From contig NZ_AUGS01000005.1 in assembly GCF_000422785.1 (NCBI RefSeq), positions 124,001-188,000 on the forward strand: 64,000 nucleotides of DNA, read 5' to 3'. This document shows positions 1 through 8,740 of this stretch, one piece after another (position 1 is the stretch's first letter; the number at the start of each line of letters is the position of its first letter). This DNA is from Pseudovibrio exalbescens DSM 16456. Its GTDB lineage: Bacteria > Pseudomonadota > Alphaproteobacteria > Rhizobiales > Stappiaceae. The notes below the pieces were generated by a model that saw nothing but the letters and a program-made list of their open reading frames with translations, was not told where the DNA came from and did no database searches. Both the position numbers and the translations under genes were made by a program.

Positions 1-359
1 CCAGTGACCGGGTAGGGCAGGATCACGGAGAGCAAGTGCAGCGCGGTATGAACGCGCATGAGCTTGTAGCGCCGCGCCCAGTCCACGTGCAGGGTAATTG
101 TGTCTCCGACCATAGGTGCAGCACTACCATCAGCCAGTTGATGTTGAATGGTTTTTCGATCTTCGCCGTAAAAGGTATTGACTATGGTGAGCTTGGTGCC
201 GTTACCCAATTCCATTTGCCCACAGTCGCCCGGTTGGCCACCGCCGCTTGGGTAGAAGACCGTTCGATCCAGAACCACGTTGTTCCCCTCCAGCACATCG
301 ACAATCTTGGCTTCGCATGAGCGTAAGTAGGCGTCATCGTGGAACAGGGCTTCAGTCAT
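1..359 (-). CDS. Alanyl-tRNA editing protein, AlaX type (partial, cut by left edge)
   Basis: A free-standing relative of the AlaRS editing domain, expected to hydrolyse mischarged tRNA(Ala) in the cytosol. About the first 119 residues are present. TVFYPSGGGQPG at residues 33-44 is the glycine-rich editing-domain loop, and HTALH at 104-108 is the first half of the zinc-binding histidine pair. The ATG follows GGAG with suitable spacing. It lies upstream of the cardiolipin synthase gene on the same strand. Family assignment is firm; which mischarged amino acid it clears (Ser or Gly) cannot be read from this fragment. Confidence 0.85.
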   Translation of the reverse strand, partial: MTEALFHDDAYLRSCEAKIVDVLEGNNVVLDRTVFYPSGGGQPGDCGQMELGNGTKLTIVNTFYGEDRKTIQHQLADGSAAPMVGDTITLHVDWARRYKLMRVHTALHLLSVILPYPVT

Positions 360-454
360 GGTGGCTCCTTCAGGTTGCACATCTTGTGGCTGTCAGCGTA
401 CGCCGTGTTACGCTCAGGTCAATGGAGTTGGTTTCAAGTGATGAGCTGGTCTGC

Positions 455-1885
455 TTAAAGTATTGGAGAAAACAGCTTGGCGGCCTGACACAGAATGCGA
501 AATGCATACCGTCGGCTGCGCAGTTCCGCCAGGCCGGTCTGGCGGGCATTGTCGAAATCGGTTCGCAGCATACGTGAGGTGTCGTCAATCATCTGAGCGC
601 CTGTGAACCACAGTGTGATCTCGAAGTTGATGTTGAAGGAGCGGTTGTCAAAGTTCACTGTGCCTATACCGGCCAAGTGATCGTCAACGAGGATAACCTT
701 CTGGTGCAGGAAGCCTTCCTGATACCGGTAGATCTTGATGCCATGGTCGATAAGATCGTCTGCGTGGGCATAACTGGCCAACCAGACAAGGCGATGATCC
801 GCCTTTTCCGGCAACAGGATACGCACATCTACGCCGCGCAGGGCCGCCGCATAGAGAGCAGTGAGCACTTCGATGCCGGGGACAAAATAAGGGCTGACGA
901 TCCAAAGGCGGTCGCGGGCTCGTGAAATGGTTTCAGCAAAGGCGATGGAGCAGTCTTCAATCGGATCGGCCGGGCCAGTGGGCATAACCAGAACCGGTTG
1001 ATTGCCGGGAGTTTCCAGTGTCTCCGGAAGGGCCACATCCAGCAGGGAGCCTGTTGCCCATTGCCAGTCTTCTGCAAATGACAGAGCTGCGGCAATTGTC
1101 GCTGGTCCATCTACCCGCACATGGGTATCTCTCCAACGGCCGAGTGCTTTGGAGCGCCCCAGATATTCTCGTCCGATATTGTGGCCGCCAACCCAGCACT
1201 GTTTGGCATCTACCACTACCACCTTGCGATGATTGCGATAATTCAGGCGCATGGGCCCCAATAGGCGCAGCAAGCGATGGCGCTTGTTGAAGCCACTGAC
1301 TTTTACGCCGGCGTTGCGCAGACGGTTGATATAGCCGCGAGACAGCGAGCGCGAGCCCACATCGTCATAAAGAAAGTAGATGGTGACACCTTCCCGGGCC
1401 TTGTCGATCAGGGCATCCGCCAGAGCCTGACCAACTTCGTCATCGCGTACAATGAAGAATTGGACGAGGATAAAATGCTGTGCCGCGCGAATGCCTTCCA
1501 GAATGGACCTGAACGTGGCTTCCCCATCAATGAGCAGGCGGCAGTCGTTGCCCTTGAGAAACGGCAGGGGGGTAATTCTATTATGTACGGGCCACGTCTC
1601 GTTGGCCTCATGGTCAATCAGAACGCCATGGCGGCGATTGACGTCTTGCTCGAAGGAACTGAGGCCACGTTGGATTTCGCCATAATCATCAAAGCGCTTC
1701 CATGCAAAGATGAGATACAGGAATGCCGTGGGAAACGGGAGGAAAAACAGGGAGAGCAACCATGCAATGCTACCCTCCGACGTGCGCCCCCACATGATTT
1801 CGCGGGACGCGCAGACGATGGCGAGGCCGTAGATGAAGGCTGTGACAAGGGCAACAATCGTTACCGTGCTGAAGAAACCATCCAT
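455..1885 (-). CDS. cls: Cardiolipin synthase (phospholipase D superfamily)
   Basis: Membrane phospholipase D-type enzyme that joins phosphatidylglycerol molecules, or a related donor pair, to make cardiolipin. Two hydrophobic segments occupy roughly the first 65 residues, as in bacterial Cls. Two HKD motifs follow: HRKVVVVD near residue 220 and HQKVILVDD near 395. The length of 476 residues is normal. A TTG nine bases upstream is in frame but abuts the GGCAGGAG ribosome-binding site, so the ATG giving MDGFFSTV is the better start. It lies between cysK and AlaX, all on the minus strand. Substrate preference is inferred from the family. Confidence 0.9.
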   Translation of the reverse strand: MDGFFSTVTIVALVTAFIYGLAIVCASREIMWGRTSEGSIAWLLSLFFLPFPTAFLYLIFAWKRFDDYGEIQRGLSSFEQDVNRRHGVLIDHEANETWPVHNRITPLPFLKGNDCRLLIDGEATFRSILEGIRAAQHFILVQFFIVRDDEVGQALADALIDKAREGVTIYFLYDDVGSRSLSRGYINRLRNAGVKVSGFNKRHRLLRLLGPMRLNYRNHRKVVVVDAKQCWVGGHNIGREYLGRSKALGRWRDTHVRVDGPATIAAALSFAEDWQWATGSLLDVALPETLETPGNQPVLVMPTGPADPIEDCSIAFAETISRARDRLWIVSPYFVPGIEVLTALYAAALRGVDVRILLPEKADHRLVWLASYAHADDLIDHGIKIYRYQEGFLHQKVILVDDHLAGIGTVNFDNRSFNINFEITLWFTGAQMIDDTSRMLRTDFDNARQTGLAELRSRRYAFRILCQAAKLFSPIL

Positions 1886-1957
1886 GCGATACAACTCCTG
1901 CCCGCATGGATATCATATTCGACCGGGAAGGGAAGCTATGAAACCTTCGGTTTTCGT

Positions 1958-3001
1958 CTAAGCTTCCTCGGTGGTAAAGGGAACGGGAATATCGAGTGTG
2001 GTCTCCATCCATTTTGGACTTGGAAGGCCCTTTGATTTCAAGAAGTTGGGATTGTACAACTTGGATTGATAGCGGGTGCCGTAGTCGCACAATATGGTCA
2101 CAATAGTTTTTCCGGGTCCCATTTCCTGACCCAGTCGAATGGCACCGGCTACATTGATGCCGGAGGAACCGCCAAGGCACAATCCTTCATGTTCGAGCAG
2201 GTCGAAAATGATCTCCAGTGCTTCTGCATCGGGAATCTGGAAGGGGATATCAATCGGAGCGCCCTCCAGATTTGCGGTGATACGCCCCTGGCCAATGCCC
2301 TCTGTTATGGAGGATCCCTCGGACTTCAATTCGCCGTTCTTGTAATAGTTGTAGAGCGCTGCGCCCATGGGGTCTGCAAGGCCAATTGTAATGTTCTTGT
2401 TGCGAGCCTTCAGTCCCTGGCCAACGCCTGAAAGTGTCCCGCCCGTGCCGACGGCACAGATGAAACCATCAATCTTTCCATCGGTTTGCTCGAAGATTTC
2501 AGGTGCCGTCATGGCGATATGGCCATCGCGGTTGGCGGTATTGTCAAACTGGTTGGCCCAGATGGCGCCATTGGGATCAGAGCTTGCCAGCGCCTCGGCA
2601 ATTCGCCCGGAAATCTTGATGTAGTTGTTCGGGTTGCGATAGGGAACAGCAGGCACTTCAATAACCTGTGCGCCCGCAAGGCGGAGCATATCCTTCTTTT
2701 CTTGGCTTTGTGTTTCGGGGATAACAATCACACTGCGAAAACCCAAAGCGTTTCCTACCAGTGCTAGTCCTATGCCGGTGTTTCCCGCTGTGCCTTCCAC
2801 GATAACACCGCCCGGTTTCAGTTTGCCCGACTTGATCGCATCCTGGATGATAAACAGTGCGGCACGATCCTTGACCGACTGGCCAGGATTCATGAACTCT
2901 GCTTTTCCGTAGATATTACAGCCTGTTATCTCGGATGCCTTGCGCAGTTTGATCAGGGGGGTGTTGCCTATGGCGTTAATAACGCTGGAATGGGCGGTCA
3001 T
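1958..3001 (-). CDS. cysK: Cysteine synthase A (PLP-dependent O-acetylserine sulfhydrylase)
   Basis: Makes L-cysteine from O-acetylserine and sulfide in the cytosol. The PLP lysine is Lys44 in NPGQSVKDRA, the substrate loop is GTAGNTG near residue 70, and the phosphate-binding loop is GTGGT near 185. At 347 residues it is about 30-40 longer than E. coli CysK, with a C-terminal extension ending PVPFTTEEA. That is common among alphaproteobacterial members, which are sometimes annotated as cystathionine beta-synthase-like. The ATG start fits the family N-terminus (VINAIGNTPLIKL). It may be cotranscribed with cls, 72 bp downstream. A role in reverse transsulfuration cannot be excluded. Confidence 0.9.
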   Translation of the reverse strand: MTAHSSVINAIGNTPLIKLRKASEITGCNIYGKAEFMNPGQSVKDRAALFIIQDAIKSGKLKPGGVIVEGTAGNTGIGLALVGNALGFRSVIVIPETQSQEKKDMLRLAGAQVIEVPAVPYRNPNNYIKISGRIAEALASSDPNGAIWANQFDNTANRDGHIAMTAPEIFEQTDGKIDGFICAVGTGGTLSGVGQGLKARNKNITIGLADPMGAALYNYYKNGELKSEGSSITEGIGQGRITANLEGAPIDIPFQIPDAEALEIIFDLLEHEGLCLGGSSGINVAGAIRLGQEMGPGKTIVTILCDYGTRYQSKLYNPNFLKSKGLPSPKWMETTLDIPVPFTTEEA

Positions 3002-3150
3002 GCGTAGCCTCGCGCACTAGCGGTTTATCCTTATGGCAAGCTAAGGCCAGAAACGCTTTACGACAAGCTACAGCAATTGGCGTCTGGCTGGCATTTTAGA
3101 AATGAGTTCTATAGATCATGTGCTTTGTAGTCTGTGTTTCTTCTCGGGGC

Positions 3151-3183
3151 AAAAAAGAACCCTTGTCTTGAAACAAGGGTTCT
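3151..3183 (-). terminator. Intrinsic terminator of the exported-protein gene
   Basis: A perfect 11-bp stem (AGAACCCTTGT / ACAAGGGTTCT) with a 6-nt loop is followed on the minus strand by six T. It ends the transcript of the unknown exported protein immediately upstream. Confidence 0.9.
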
Positions 3184-3213
3184 AATCAGGAGAGAGGTCT
3201 TGTTTTATGGTTT

Positions 3214-3861
3214 TTAATTGACCAGCGAAACCAGGGCCTTTTTCACTGTCTCTCCGTTTTCACCAGCGCGCTCCATGAATGATTGGCGGTGGAGCGGGTG
3301 AACTGGCTGTTCTTTTACAAACTCGATGGATGCGTTCGTTTGCGTTGTTTCGACGTTCTGATGCGTTACAACGATACGTTCTGCGTTCGTTTCGATACGG
3401 GCCTGATCTTTCTCGACTGTTGAACTTGTGGTTGCCAAGACCGGTGCTTCAACACCGCGAGCGCGGACGACAAGGGCCCGTCCATCAGGCAGCATGTGCG
3501 TCTCATTTTCTTGAACCTGAGAATCGTAGATCACTTCCCCATGGGCATCGATCAACTCAACCCAGATCTGTTTTTCATTGTTGAGCTCTACTTCGCCCAC
3601 CCATATGGACAGGTCGCTATCCAGCGGGTCGTCACTGATGCTGTCTGCGGCCGGAGCCAGAGTGACATCAAGATAATCCTCAGGCATGGCGTAGGTGACT
3701 GCCCGGTCGCCCTTGGCGGCTGAGTTGGTGATGGATGCCGCCTCAGACGGCGAGAGCGTGATGGCAGTTGCACTCACTACTAAAGCAACTGCCAACACTA
3801 GGGGCCCCAGATTACGCAGGGCATTGGTGGACCTTCCGGAATTCCGATGGGTATTCAGCAC
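3214..3861 (-). CDS. Exported protein of unknown function
   Basis: Not recognised. The 215-residue product starts with a basic stretch and a hydrophobic segment (LGPLVLAVALVVSATAITL) followed by SEAAS, a good signal peptide, so it is probably periplasmic. The mature part is hydrophilic. It contains a beta-rich region (DLSIWVGEVELNNEKQIWVE) and a C-terminal stretch rich in Thr, Val and Glu, with no cysteines or catalytic motif I can identify. The GTG start was preferred because GGAGGG lies five bases upstream; an in-frame GTG four codons earlier overlaps that site. It is a single-gene unit with its own terminator, upstream of cysK. Confidence 0.7.
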   Translation of the reverse strand: MLNTHRNSGRSTNALRNLGPLVLAVALVVSATAITLSPSEAASITNSAAKGDRAVTYAMPEDYLDVTLAPAADSISDDPLDSDLSIWVGEVELNNEKQIWVELIDAHGEVIYDSQVQENETHMLPDGRALVVRARGVEAPVLATTSSTVEKDQARIETNAERIVVTHQNVETTQTNASIEFVKEQPVHPLHRQSFMERAGENGETVKKALVSLVN

Positions 3862-4164
3862 GTGACCCTCCACCTTTGTTAGTTCTTTTTACCGCTACAT
3901 TACTGCGGCTTTTCGTTAGGAGAAGCGTAAACAAGTCAGGATTAAAGACTATGGGATCACGATTGCATGAAAAAGAGGTTTCTCGCTCACGTTACTTTCG
4001 GGTAACTGGAGAAATGGTTAATATTTCACTAACGAGATGAAATGATTGCGGAAATTATCACGCAATTTTACGGTGTGAATACTGAGGGATAACGGGGATA
4101 AGGCGTTCACGAAAAAGTGAACACTGAATTTTTCCAGCGAAATGGAGAGTGCAGCTTTGAAAAA
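3862..4164. other. Intergenic region without a recognisable gene
   Basis: Between the exported-protein gene and the tRNA-Asn pair. It is AT-richer than its neighbours and must hold the promoter of the exported-protein gene and the 3' end of the tRNA transcript. I see no convincing ORF, hairpin terminator or conserved RNA. Confidence 0.5.
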
Positions 4165-4239
4165 TGGCTCCCCGGGCCGGATTCGAACCAGCGACCAAGC
4201 GGTTAACAGCCGCTTGCTCTACCACTGAGCTACCGGGGA
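4165..4239 (-). tRNA. tRNA-Asn (anticodon GTT), copy 2 in transcription order
   Basis: 75 nt including an encoded CCA. The acceptor stem TCCCCGG pairs with CCGGGGA, the anticodon loop reads CTGTTAA with GTT, and the T loop is GGTTCGAATCC. It is identical to the copy 53 bp upstream on the same strand and is likely cotranscribed with it. Confidence 0.97.
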
Positions 4240-4292
4240 TTACCAGATCTGTTTCAAAAACAAGACCTTCATGTTCTGCAAACGGTAAGGAG

Positions 4293-4367
4293 TGGCTCCC
4301 CGGGCCGGATTCGAACCAGCGACCAAGCGGTTAACAGCCGCTTGCTCTACCACTGAGCTACCGGGGA
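4293..4367 (-). tRNA. tRNA-Asn (anticodon GTT), copy 1 in transcription order
   Basis: The same 75-nt sequence as the downstream copy, with anticodon GTT and encoded CCA. The tandem duplication is exact within the tRNA body; the 53-bp spacer is unrelated to the upstream flank. Confidence 0.97.
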
Positions 4368-4768
4368 CCAGTGCGCCGTGAAGCGCGTCGTCGCCGTTTG
4401 CGTGAGGGGGTTTTATAAAAGCCGGTTCGATTTGCCAAGCCTGTTTTTATAAAAAATCCGGCGTTTGTGGACAGAAGCGCGACTTTTCTGGGGGCGCAGG
4501 TCTGCAAAAGGTAAAAAATAGCAGAAATCAGCCATTTAGCTCTCTTGTGAATAATTTAGACCGGGAAGTTTTTGTCTGCTGTATTTGTGTCAGCAGAGGT
4601 ACCTAGTGCACTGTTACTGCGAAGATTTTCAGGCGCGTTGAACGCGGGTAAACGCTTCACTGCGTGCCTTCAGGGCAAAGTTGTTGTGGCTGGTCTGGCT
4701 TCCTGTTTGACCCGCCCGCCTTTGATTGTGCTTATATGCGGGTCTAACTCAAGGGGTGGGACTGGGAC
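4368..4768. other. Intergenic region between divergent tRNA-Asn pair and cobU
   Basis: Contains a candidate tRNA promoter near its left end and two TATAAA-like tracts. I searched it for the B12 box of a cobalamin riboswitch ahead of cobU and did not find one. The short ORF in the middle has no ribosome-binding site and is not called. Confidence 0.5.
4412..4438 (-). promoter_or_regulatory. Candidate promoter of the tRNA-Asn pair
   Basis: On the minus strand TTGGCA is separated by 15 bp from TATAAA, about 45 bp upstream of the first tRNA-Asn. The spacing is a little short for a housekeeping promoter, so this is tentative. Confidence 0.4.
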
Positions 4769-5344
4769 ATGAGTAATCAATCAACACATCAAGCCGCTGG
4801 AGGAGGTAAGCCGTCCCATGTTCTGGTGACGGGCGGCGCGCGATCGGGCAAAAGCCGTTTTGCGGAGGCCCTCGTGGCTGGTGCAGGCCTTAAAAAGGTA
4901 TATGTGGCGACTGGGCAGGCGTTTGATGCAGAAATGCGCTCTCGAATTGAGCAGCACAAGCAAGACCGGGGCAGTGGCTGGACAACAGTTGAGGAGCCGT
5001 TGGCACTGGCTGAGGTTTTGCAACGGGAAAGCCGCCCGGACCGGGCAGTTCTGGTGGACTGTCTCACACTGTGGTTGTCCAACCTGATGCTGGAGGACCG
5101 GAATATTGCCGAGGAAGTTGCGAAGTTGGGCGCGAGCCTGAGCTTTTTGCATGGGCCTGTTGTATTTGTAACGAATGAGGTGGGGCAGGGAATTGTGCCG
5201 GAGAATGCGCTGGCGCGGCGGTTTCGTGATGAAGCGGGCCGGTTGAACCAACACATTGCCAGCCTGTGCGAGCGTGTTGTGTTGGTGGCAGCAGGGCAAC
5301 CGGTGCAGATCAAACCTTCGTTGCACCCAGCCATAAAGCTCTGA
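4769..5344 (+). CDS. cobU: Bifunctional adenosylcobinamide kinase / adenosylcobinamide-phosphate guanylyltransferase
   Basis: Phosphorylates adenosylcobinamide and then transfers GMP to give AdoCbi-GDP, activating the corrinoid for nucleotide-loop assembly. The Walker A sequence GGARSGKS lies at residues 22-29, followed by VYVATGQAFDAEM and the conserved LVDCLTLWLSNLM near residues 94-106. The product is 191 residues, normal for CobU (called CobP in the aerobic pathway). The late GVVVxxEVG-like block reads VVFVTNEVGQGIVPE. It is the first gene of a plus-strand unit with a YrhK-family gene (28 bp gap) and cobQ. The start has only a weak G-rich ribosome-binding site. Confidence 0.93.
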   Translation: MSNQSTHQAAGGGKPSHVLVTGGARSGKSRFAEALVAGAGLKKVYVATGQAFDAEMRSRIEQHKQDRGSGWTTVEEPLALAEVLQRESRPDRAVLVDCLTLWLSNLMLEDRNIAEEVAKLGASLSFLHGPVVFVTNEVGQGIVPENALARRFRDEAGRLNQHIASLCERVVLVAAGQPVQIKPSLHPAIKL

Positions 5345-5372
5345 AACGTAATTTACGGGTGTCGGAGGATTG

Positions 5373-5672
5373 ATGAAGCTATTTGATGCGCGGCTGCGCA
5401 GACAAAGTGAAGACCATTATGAGGTGGTTCGCCGCTACGAGCTATGGCGAACGGTAATCGAGTTTTTCGCTGCGGCACTGTTTGTGGTGGGCAGCGTCTT
5501 CTTTTTCTATGATGCGTTGATTTATGCCGGGACCTGGTTGTTCTTACTGGGCTCCATCCTGTTTGGGGTCCGGCCAACCATCCGTCTGCTGCTTGAATTG
5601 CGCTTGGCTCGATTGCCGGTGCCCAGGGAGTTTCGTCCCTATGGCGCCGAAGATGAGACGCCGGGCCAATGA
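5373..5672 (+). CDS. YrhK-family small membrane protein
   Basis: A 99-residue protein with two hydrophobic helices, at about residues 29-46 ([18 protein letters not shown]) and 51-66 ([16 protein letters not shown]), resembling the YrhK domain family, whose function is unknown. The N-terminus is charged ([19 protein letters not shown]) and the C-terminus is Pro/Glu-rich. The ATG follows GGAGG at four bases; a TTG one codon earlier is too close to that site. Its stop codon overlaps the cobQ start as ATGA, suggesting translational coupling. A link to corrinoid metabolism is only contextual. Confidence 0.75.
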   Translation: MKLFDARLRRQSEDHYEVVRRYELWRTVIEFFAAALFVVGSVFFFYDALIYAGTWLFLLGSILFGVRPTIRLLLELRLARLPVPREFRPYGAEDETPGQ

Positions 5673-7144
5673 GGGCGCGTACACATCTTCGGCCTGCGGT
5701 CATGGTGCAGGGAACGGGCTCCAACGTCGGCAAAAGCATTATGGTTGTCGGGCTGGCGCGGGTGTTCGCTCGACGAGGGCTGAGGGTGTTTCCTTTCAAG
5801 CCGCAAAACATGTCCAACAATGCGGCAGTAACAGCCGACGGCGGCGAAATTGGACGAGCACAGGCCTTGCAAGCGTATGGTGCCGGTGTTGTGCCTTCGG
5901 TGCATATGAACCCGGTGCTGTTGAAGCCGGAAACCGATCGGGGCTCTCAGGTTATCGTCCAGGGGCGGCGATTTGGAACGCTGGAGGCTCGCGACTTCGG
6001 GCGCCAAAAAGGGTCTTTGCTTTCCTATGTGAAAGAGAGCTTTTGCCATTTGGAGCAGGAAGCCGATCTGATTCTGGTTGAAGGGGCCGGTTCTCCGGCC
6101 GAGATCAATCTGCGCTCAGGCGATATCGCCAATATGGGATTTGCGCAGGCGCTGGATGTACCCGTTGTACTTGCCGGTGATATCGACCGCGGGGGTGTAA
6201 TTGCCGCGCTGGTTGGGACTGCTGCAGTACTGGAATCCTTTGAGCGTGATCGAATAAAGGGCTTTTTTATCAATAAGTTTAGAGGGGATCCTTCACTTTT
6301 TGATTCCGGTTTGACGGAGATAGAAAATCGCACGGGCTGGCCTAGCCTCGGTGTTGTGCCGTGGTTTGAAAAGGCCGGTGACTTGCCGGAGGAGGATGCC
6401 CTTGGACTTGATGACAGGCAGGGTACAGGCAAGGTGACCATCGCCGTTCCGGTTGTCAGTCGCATTGCCAATTTCGATGATCTGGATCCCTTGAGAATGG
6501 AGGAGCAGGTCACGCTCCGGCTGATTTATCCCGGGCAAGCGTTGCCGGGTGACGCTGACCTCGTGTTGCTGCCGGGGACGAAGTCCACCATTGGAGACCT
6601 CGCATTTTTGAGGGCACAGGGCTGGGACATCGATATTGCTGCTCATGTCCGCCGTGGCGGCCGGGTTCTAGGCATTTGTGGCGGCTATCAGATGCTGGGT
6701 CGCACGATCAGGGATCCGCATGGCATTGAAGGAGCGCCGGCAAGCTGTGAGGGCCTTGGGTTGCTTGATGTGGAGACGCTGCTCATGCCGGACAAGCAGG
6801 TGGTGGCACAAACAGGGACGCATCTTTCAAGCAACGAGGCTGTGTCCGGCTATGAAATTCACATCGGGCAAACACATGGACATGATTGTGCTCGGCCTTT
6901 CTTGAAGATTGGCGGGCGTCCCGATGGGGCGCAAACGGCGGATGGCCAAATTGCAGGCACTTACCTGCATGGACTGTTTGGCTCTGACGGGTTTCGAGCG
7001 GCGTATCTTGAAAGCCTGGGCGCAAAATCCACTCTTGCGTACTCAGCAAAGGTTGAAGCAGCCATGGATGGGCTTGCGGACCACTTGGAGCGCCATCTTG
7101 ATTGCGATCGCATTCTGGCCATTGCGCGATCGCGGGGTGGCTAA
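5669..7144 (+). CDS. cobQ: Cobyric acid synthase (glutamine-hydrolysing)
   Basis: Amidates four peripheral carboxylates of adenosylcobyrinic acid a,c-diamide to give adenosylcobyric acid, using glutamine and ATP. The N-terminal dethiobiotin-synthetase-like domain carries the P-loop [10 protein letters not shown] near residues 12-21 and [10 protein letters not shown]. The C-terminal class I amidotransferase domain has the nucleophile Cys337 in [10 protein letters not shown] and His434 in [10 protein letters not shown]. The length of 491 residues is typical. The start overlaps the preceding stop by four bases. Its own stop (TAA) shares bases with the stop of the converging methyltransferase gene, leaving no room for a terminator between them. 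Confidence 0.95.
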   Translation: MRARTHLRPAVMVQGTGSNVGKSIMVVGLARVFARRGLRVFPFKPQNMSNNAAVTADGGEIGRAQALQAYGAGVVPSVHMNPVLLKPETDRGSQVIVQGRRFGTLEARDFGRQKGSLLSYVKESFCHLEQEADLILVEGAGSPAEINLRSGDIANMGFAQALDVPVVLAGDIDRGGVIAALVGTAAVLESFERDRIKGFFINKFRGDPSLFDSGLTEIENRTGWPSLGVVPWFEKAGDLPEEDALGLDDRQGTGKVTIAVPVVSRIANFDDLDPLRMEEQVTLRLIYPGQALPGDADLVLLPGTKSTIGDLAFLRAQGWDIDIAAHVRRGGRVLGICGGYQMLGRTIRDPHGIEGAPASCEGLGLLDVETLLMPDKQVVAQTGTHLSSNEAVSGYEIHIGQTHGHDCARPFLKIGGRPDGAQTADGQIAGTYLHGLFGSDGFRAAYLESLGAKSTLAYSAKVEAAMDGLADHLERHLDCDRILAIARSRGG

Positions 7145-7752
7145 CGGCGCTGCCAAACAAGAAACTGATTGTTGGCGGGCATCGCGTGGTCGGCCACAAG
7201 GGACAAGCCAATGGCCTGTGCCAAGGCATCGACCGCTTCAAAGTCGCGAATGCCGCCGCCGGGATAGGTTTCCTTCAGCCAGTCGTCAAAGCGTGCGTTG
7301 CTCTCGGTTGTGAAGGCGCCTTCGTACTTGTAGGGGCCATAGAGGAACAGATTCCCGCCGGCGTCGAGCGTTGCATCCACGCCCTTGAAGAACGCTTCCA
7401 CAAGGCCCCACGAGATGACATGAAGGCAGTTGCATGCATAAACGGCATCGTAGCGGTTTTGGAACAACTCGTTCTGTGTGGCCCAAGGGACTGCGGCGAT
7501 GTCCAGCGGTTGCGGGAGCAAAAGGTTGTCCGGTTGGCCTTCCAACTTGAAACGTGCAGTGATGCCCGGAAGGTTGTGGGGAAGGTCGGTTGGTTGCCAT
7601 GTGGTGTGCGGCAGGGCCGTTGCAAAATGCAGAGCGTGCTGGCCGGTGCCGCTGGCAACCTCTAGTACCTGCGCCTGTGTTGGCAGATGGCTGGTAAGCT
7701 TTTCCAGAATGAAGCCTTTGTTGTTATCGGCAGCTTGATTGAAAGGCAGCAC
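7141..7752 (-). CDS. DUF938 SAM-dependent methyltransferase-like protein
   Basis: A 203-residue Rossmann methyltransferase-like protein of the DUF938 family, substrate unknown. Visible family blocks are [15 protein letters not shown], the SAM loop [26 protein letters not shown] at the C-terminus, and [20 protein letters not shown] in the middle. An upstream in-frame ATG would overlap cbiB by about 50 bp. The GTG start is preferred because it lies just after the cbiB stop, has GGAG six bases upstream, and begins where the family homology begins. It is the third gene of the cobC-cbiB operon, so a role near cobalamin is possible but unproven. Confidence 0.8.
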   Translation of the reverse strand: MLPFNQAADNNKGFILEKLTSHLPTQAQVLEVASGTGQHALHFATALPHTTWQPTDLPHNLPGITARFKLEGQPDNLLLPQPLDIAAVPWATQNELFQNRYDAVYACNCLHVISWGLVEAFFKGVDATLDAGGNLFLYGPYKYEGAFTTESNARFDDWLKETYPGGGIRDFEAVDALAQAIGLSLVADHAMPANNQFLVWQRR

Positions 7753-7768
7753 GTGGGTCTCCGTTGGT

Positions 7769-8740
7769 TCAAAGCGGAATGGACAGCGCGACCAGAATAA
7801 GGGCCTGAATGCCGCAGGCAAACAGGAGAACTTTCAGCGCTCTCGTGATGTCGTCAGCGGTTGCGGGCTTGCGACCTGCTTTGTTGAGGAAGGCATCATC
7901 GACAGAATAACCCGGATACTGGCGCGGCCCGGCAAGGGCAATGCCCAGCGCCCCGGCCATGGCTGCTTCGGGCCAGCCTGCATTGGGGGAGCGATGGTTG
8001 GCGGCATCCTTGCGCATGACAGCAAAAGCTGTTTCCGGTCTGGCGTTGACGGCGATGGCACCTGCGCAGATGAAAAGACCCGCAAGGCGTGAGGCTGGCA
8101 GGTTGATGAGATCATCCAGCCGGGCACTGGCCCAACCAAAATGGCGGTGACGCTCCGTCTTGTGGCCGATCATGCTGTCAGCAGTGTTGATGGCCTTGTA
8201 GGCCAGAATGCCCGGCAGCCCCAACAGAGCGAACCAGACCACCGGGGCCACTACACCATCAGAAAAGTTTTCCGCGCACGATTCGATGGCTGCACGGGAC
8301 ACGCCAGCTTCGTCCAGAGCTTCCGGGTTGCGCCCCACGATCTGGCGGACCGTACGACGGCCAGCGTCTAGCCCTTGGTTGCGCAGGGCATCACGAACCG
8401 CGGCGACGTGTTCGTACAGGCTTTTCTGAGCAATGAGTGTTGCCCCCAGCGCCGCGATGAGCACTTCACCAAACGGAATTTCTTCCAGAAGATCTTGAAG
8501 AACATACCCGAGCACCAAGGCGCCGATGACAAGCGCACTGGCAAGGACCGCGCCGTTGAGGCGGCGAACCTGCACCGACAGATCCGGGGTGTTGAACCGT
8601 CGATCTGCCATATCAATGACCTTGCCAATCAGCGCCACCGGATGGGAGACGCGTTTCCACAGCCAGTCAGGTTCGCCGAACAGCGCGTCCAGCAACACGG
8701 CAAGTACGACAATCCAGAGCGTGTGCTCGAACAGGATCAT
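7769..8740 (-). CDS. cbiB: Adenosylcobinamide-phosphate synthase (CbiB/CobD)
   Basis: Integral membrane enzyme that attaches aminopropanol, or its phosphate, to adenosylcobyric acid. The 323-residue product begins MILFEHTLWIVVLAVLLDALFG with the family's LLDALFGEPDWLWKRVSHPV block. It also has PVVWFALLGLPGILAYKAINTAD-type sequence and the SPNAGWPEAAMAG motif near residue 270, all hallmarks of CbiB. Several hydrophobic segments are evident. The start was moved 18 codons downstream of the longest ORF because CAGGAGG precedes this ATG, which overlaps the stop of cobC by four bases (ATGA). Confidence 0.93.
   Translation of the reverse strand: MILFEHTLWIVVLAVLLDALFGEPDWLWKRVSHPVALIGKVIDMADRRFNTPDLSVQVRRLNGAVLASALVIGALVLGYVLQDLLEEIPFGEVLIAALGATLIAQKSLYEHVAAVRDALRNQGLDAGRRTVRQIVGRNPEALDEAGVSRAAIESCAENFSDGVVAPVVWFALLGLPGILAYKAINTADSMIGHKTERHRHFGWASARLDDLINLPASRLAGLFICAGAIAVNARPETAFAVMRKDAANHRSPNAGWPEAAMAGALGIALAGPRQYPGYSVDDAFLNKAGRKPATADDITRALKVLLFACGIQALILVALSIPL

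Noticed and set aside
1277-2035. 252-codon plus-strand frame opposite cls and cysK
   Set aside because: It spans the ends of two well-supported minus-strand genes and has no family features.
4440-4768. Possible cobalamin riboswitch before cobU (and before cobC at 9748-10003)
   Set aside because: Neither region shows a recognisable B12 box or the expected core; B12 control here is unsupported by what I can see.
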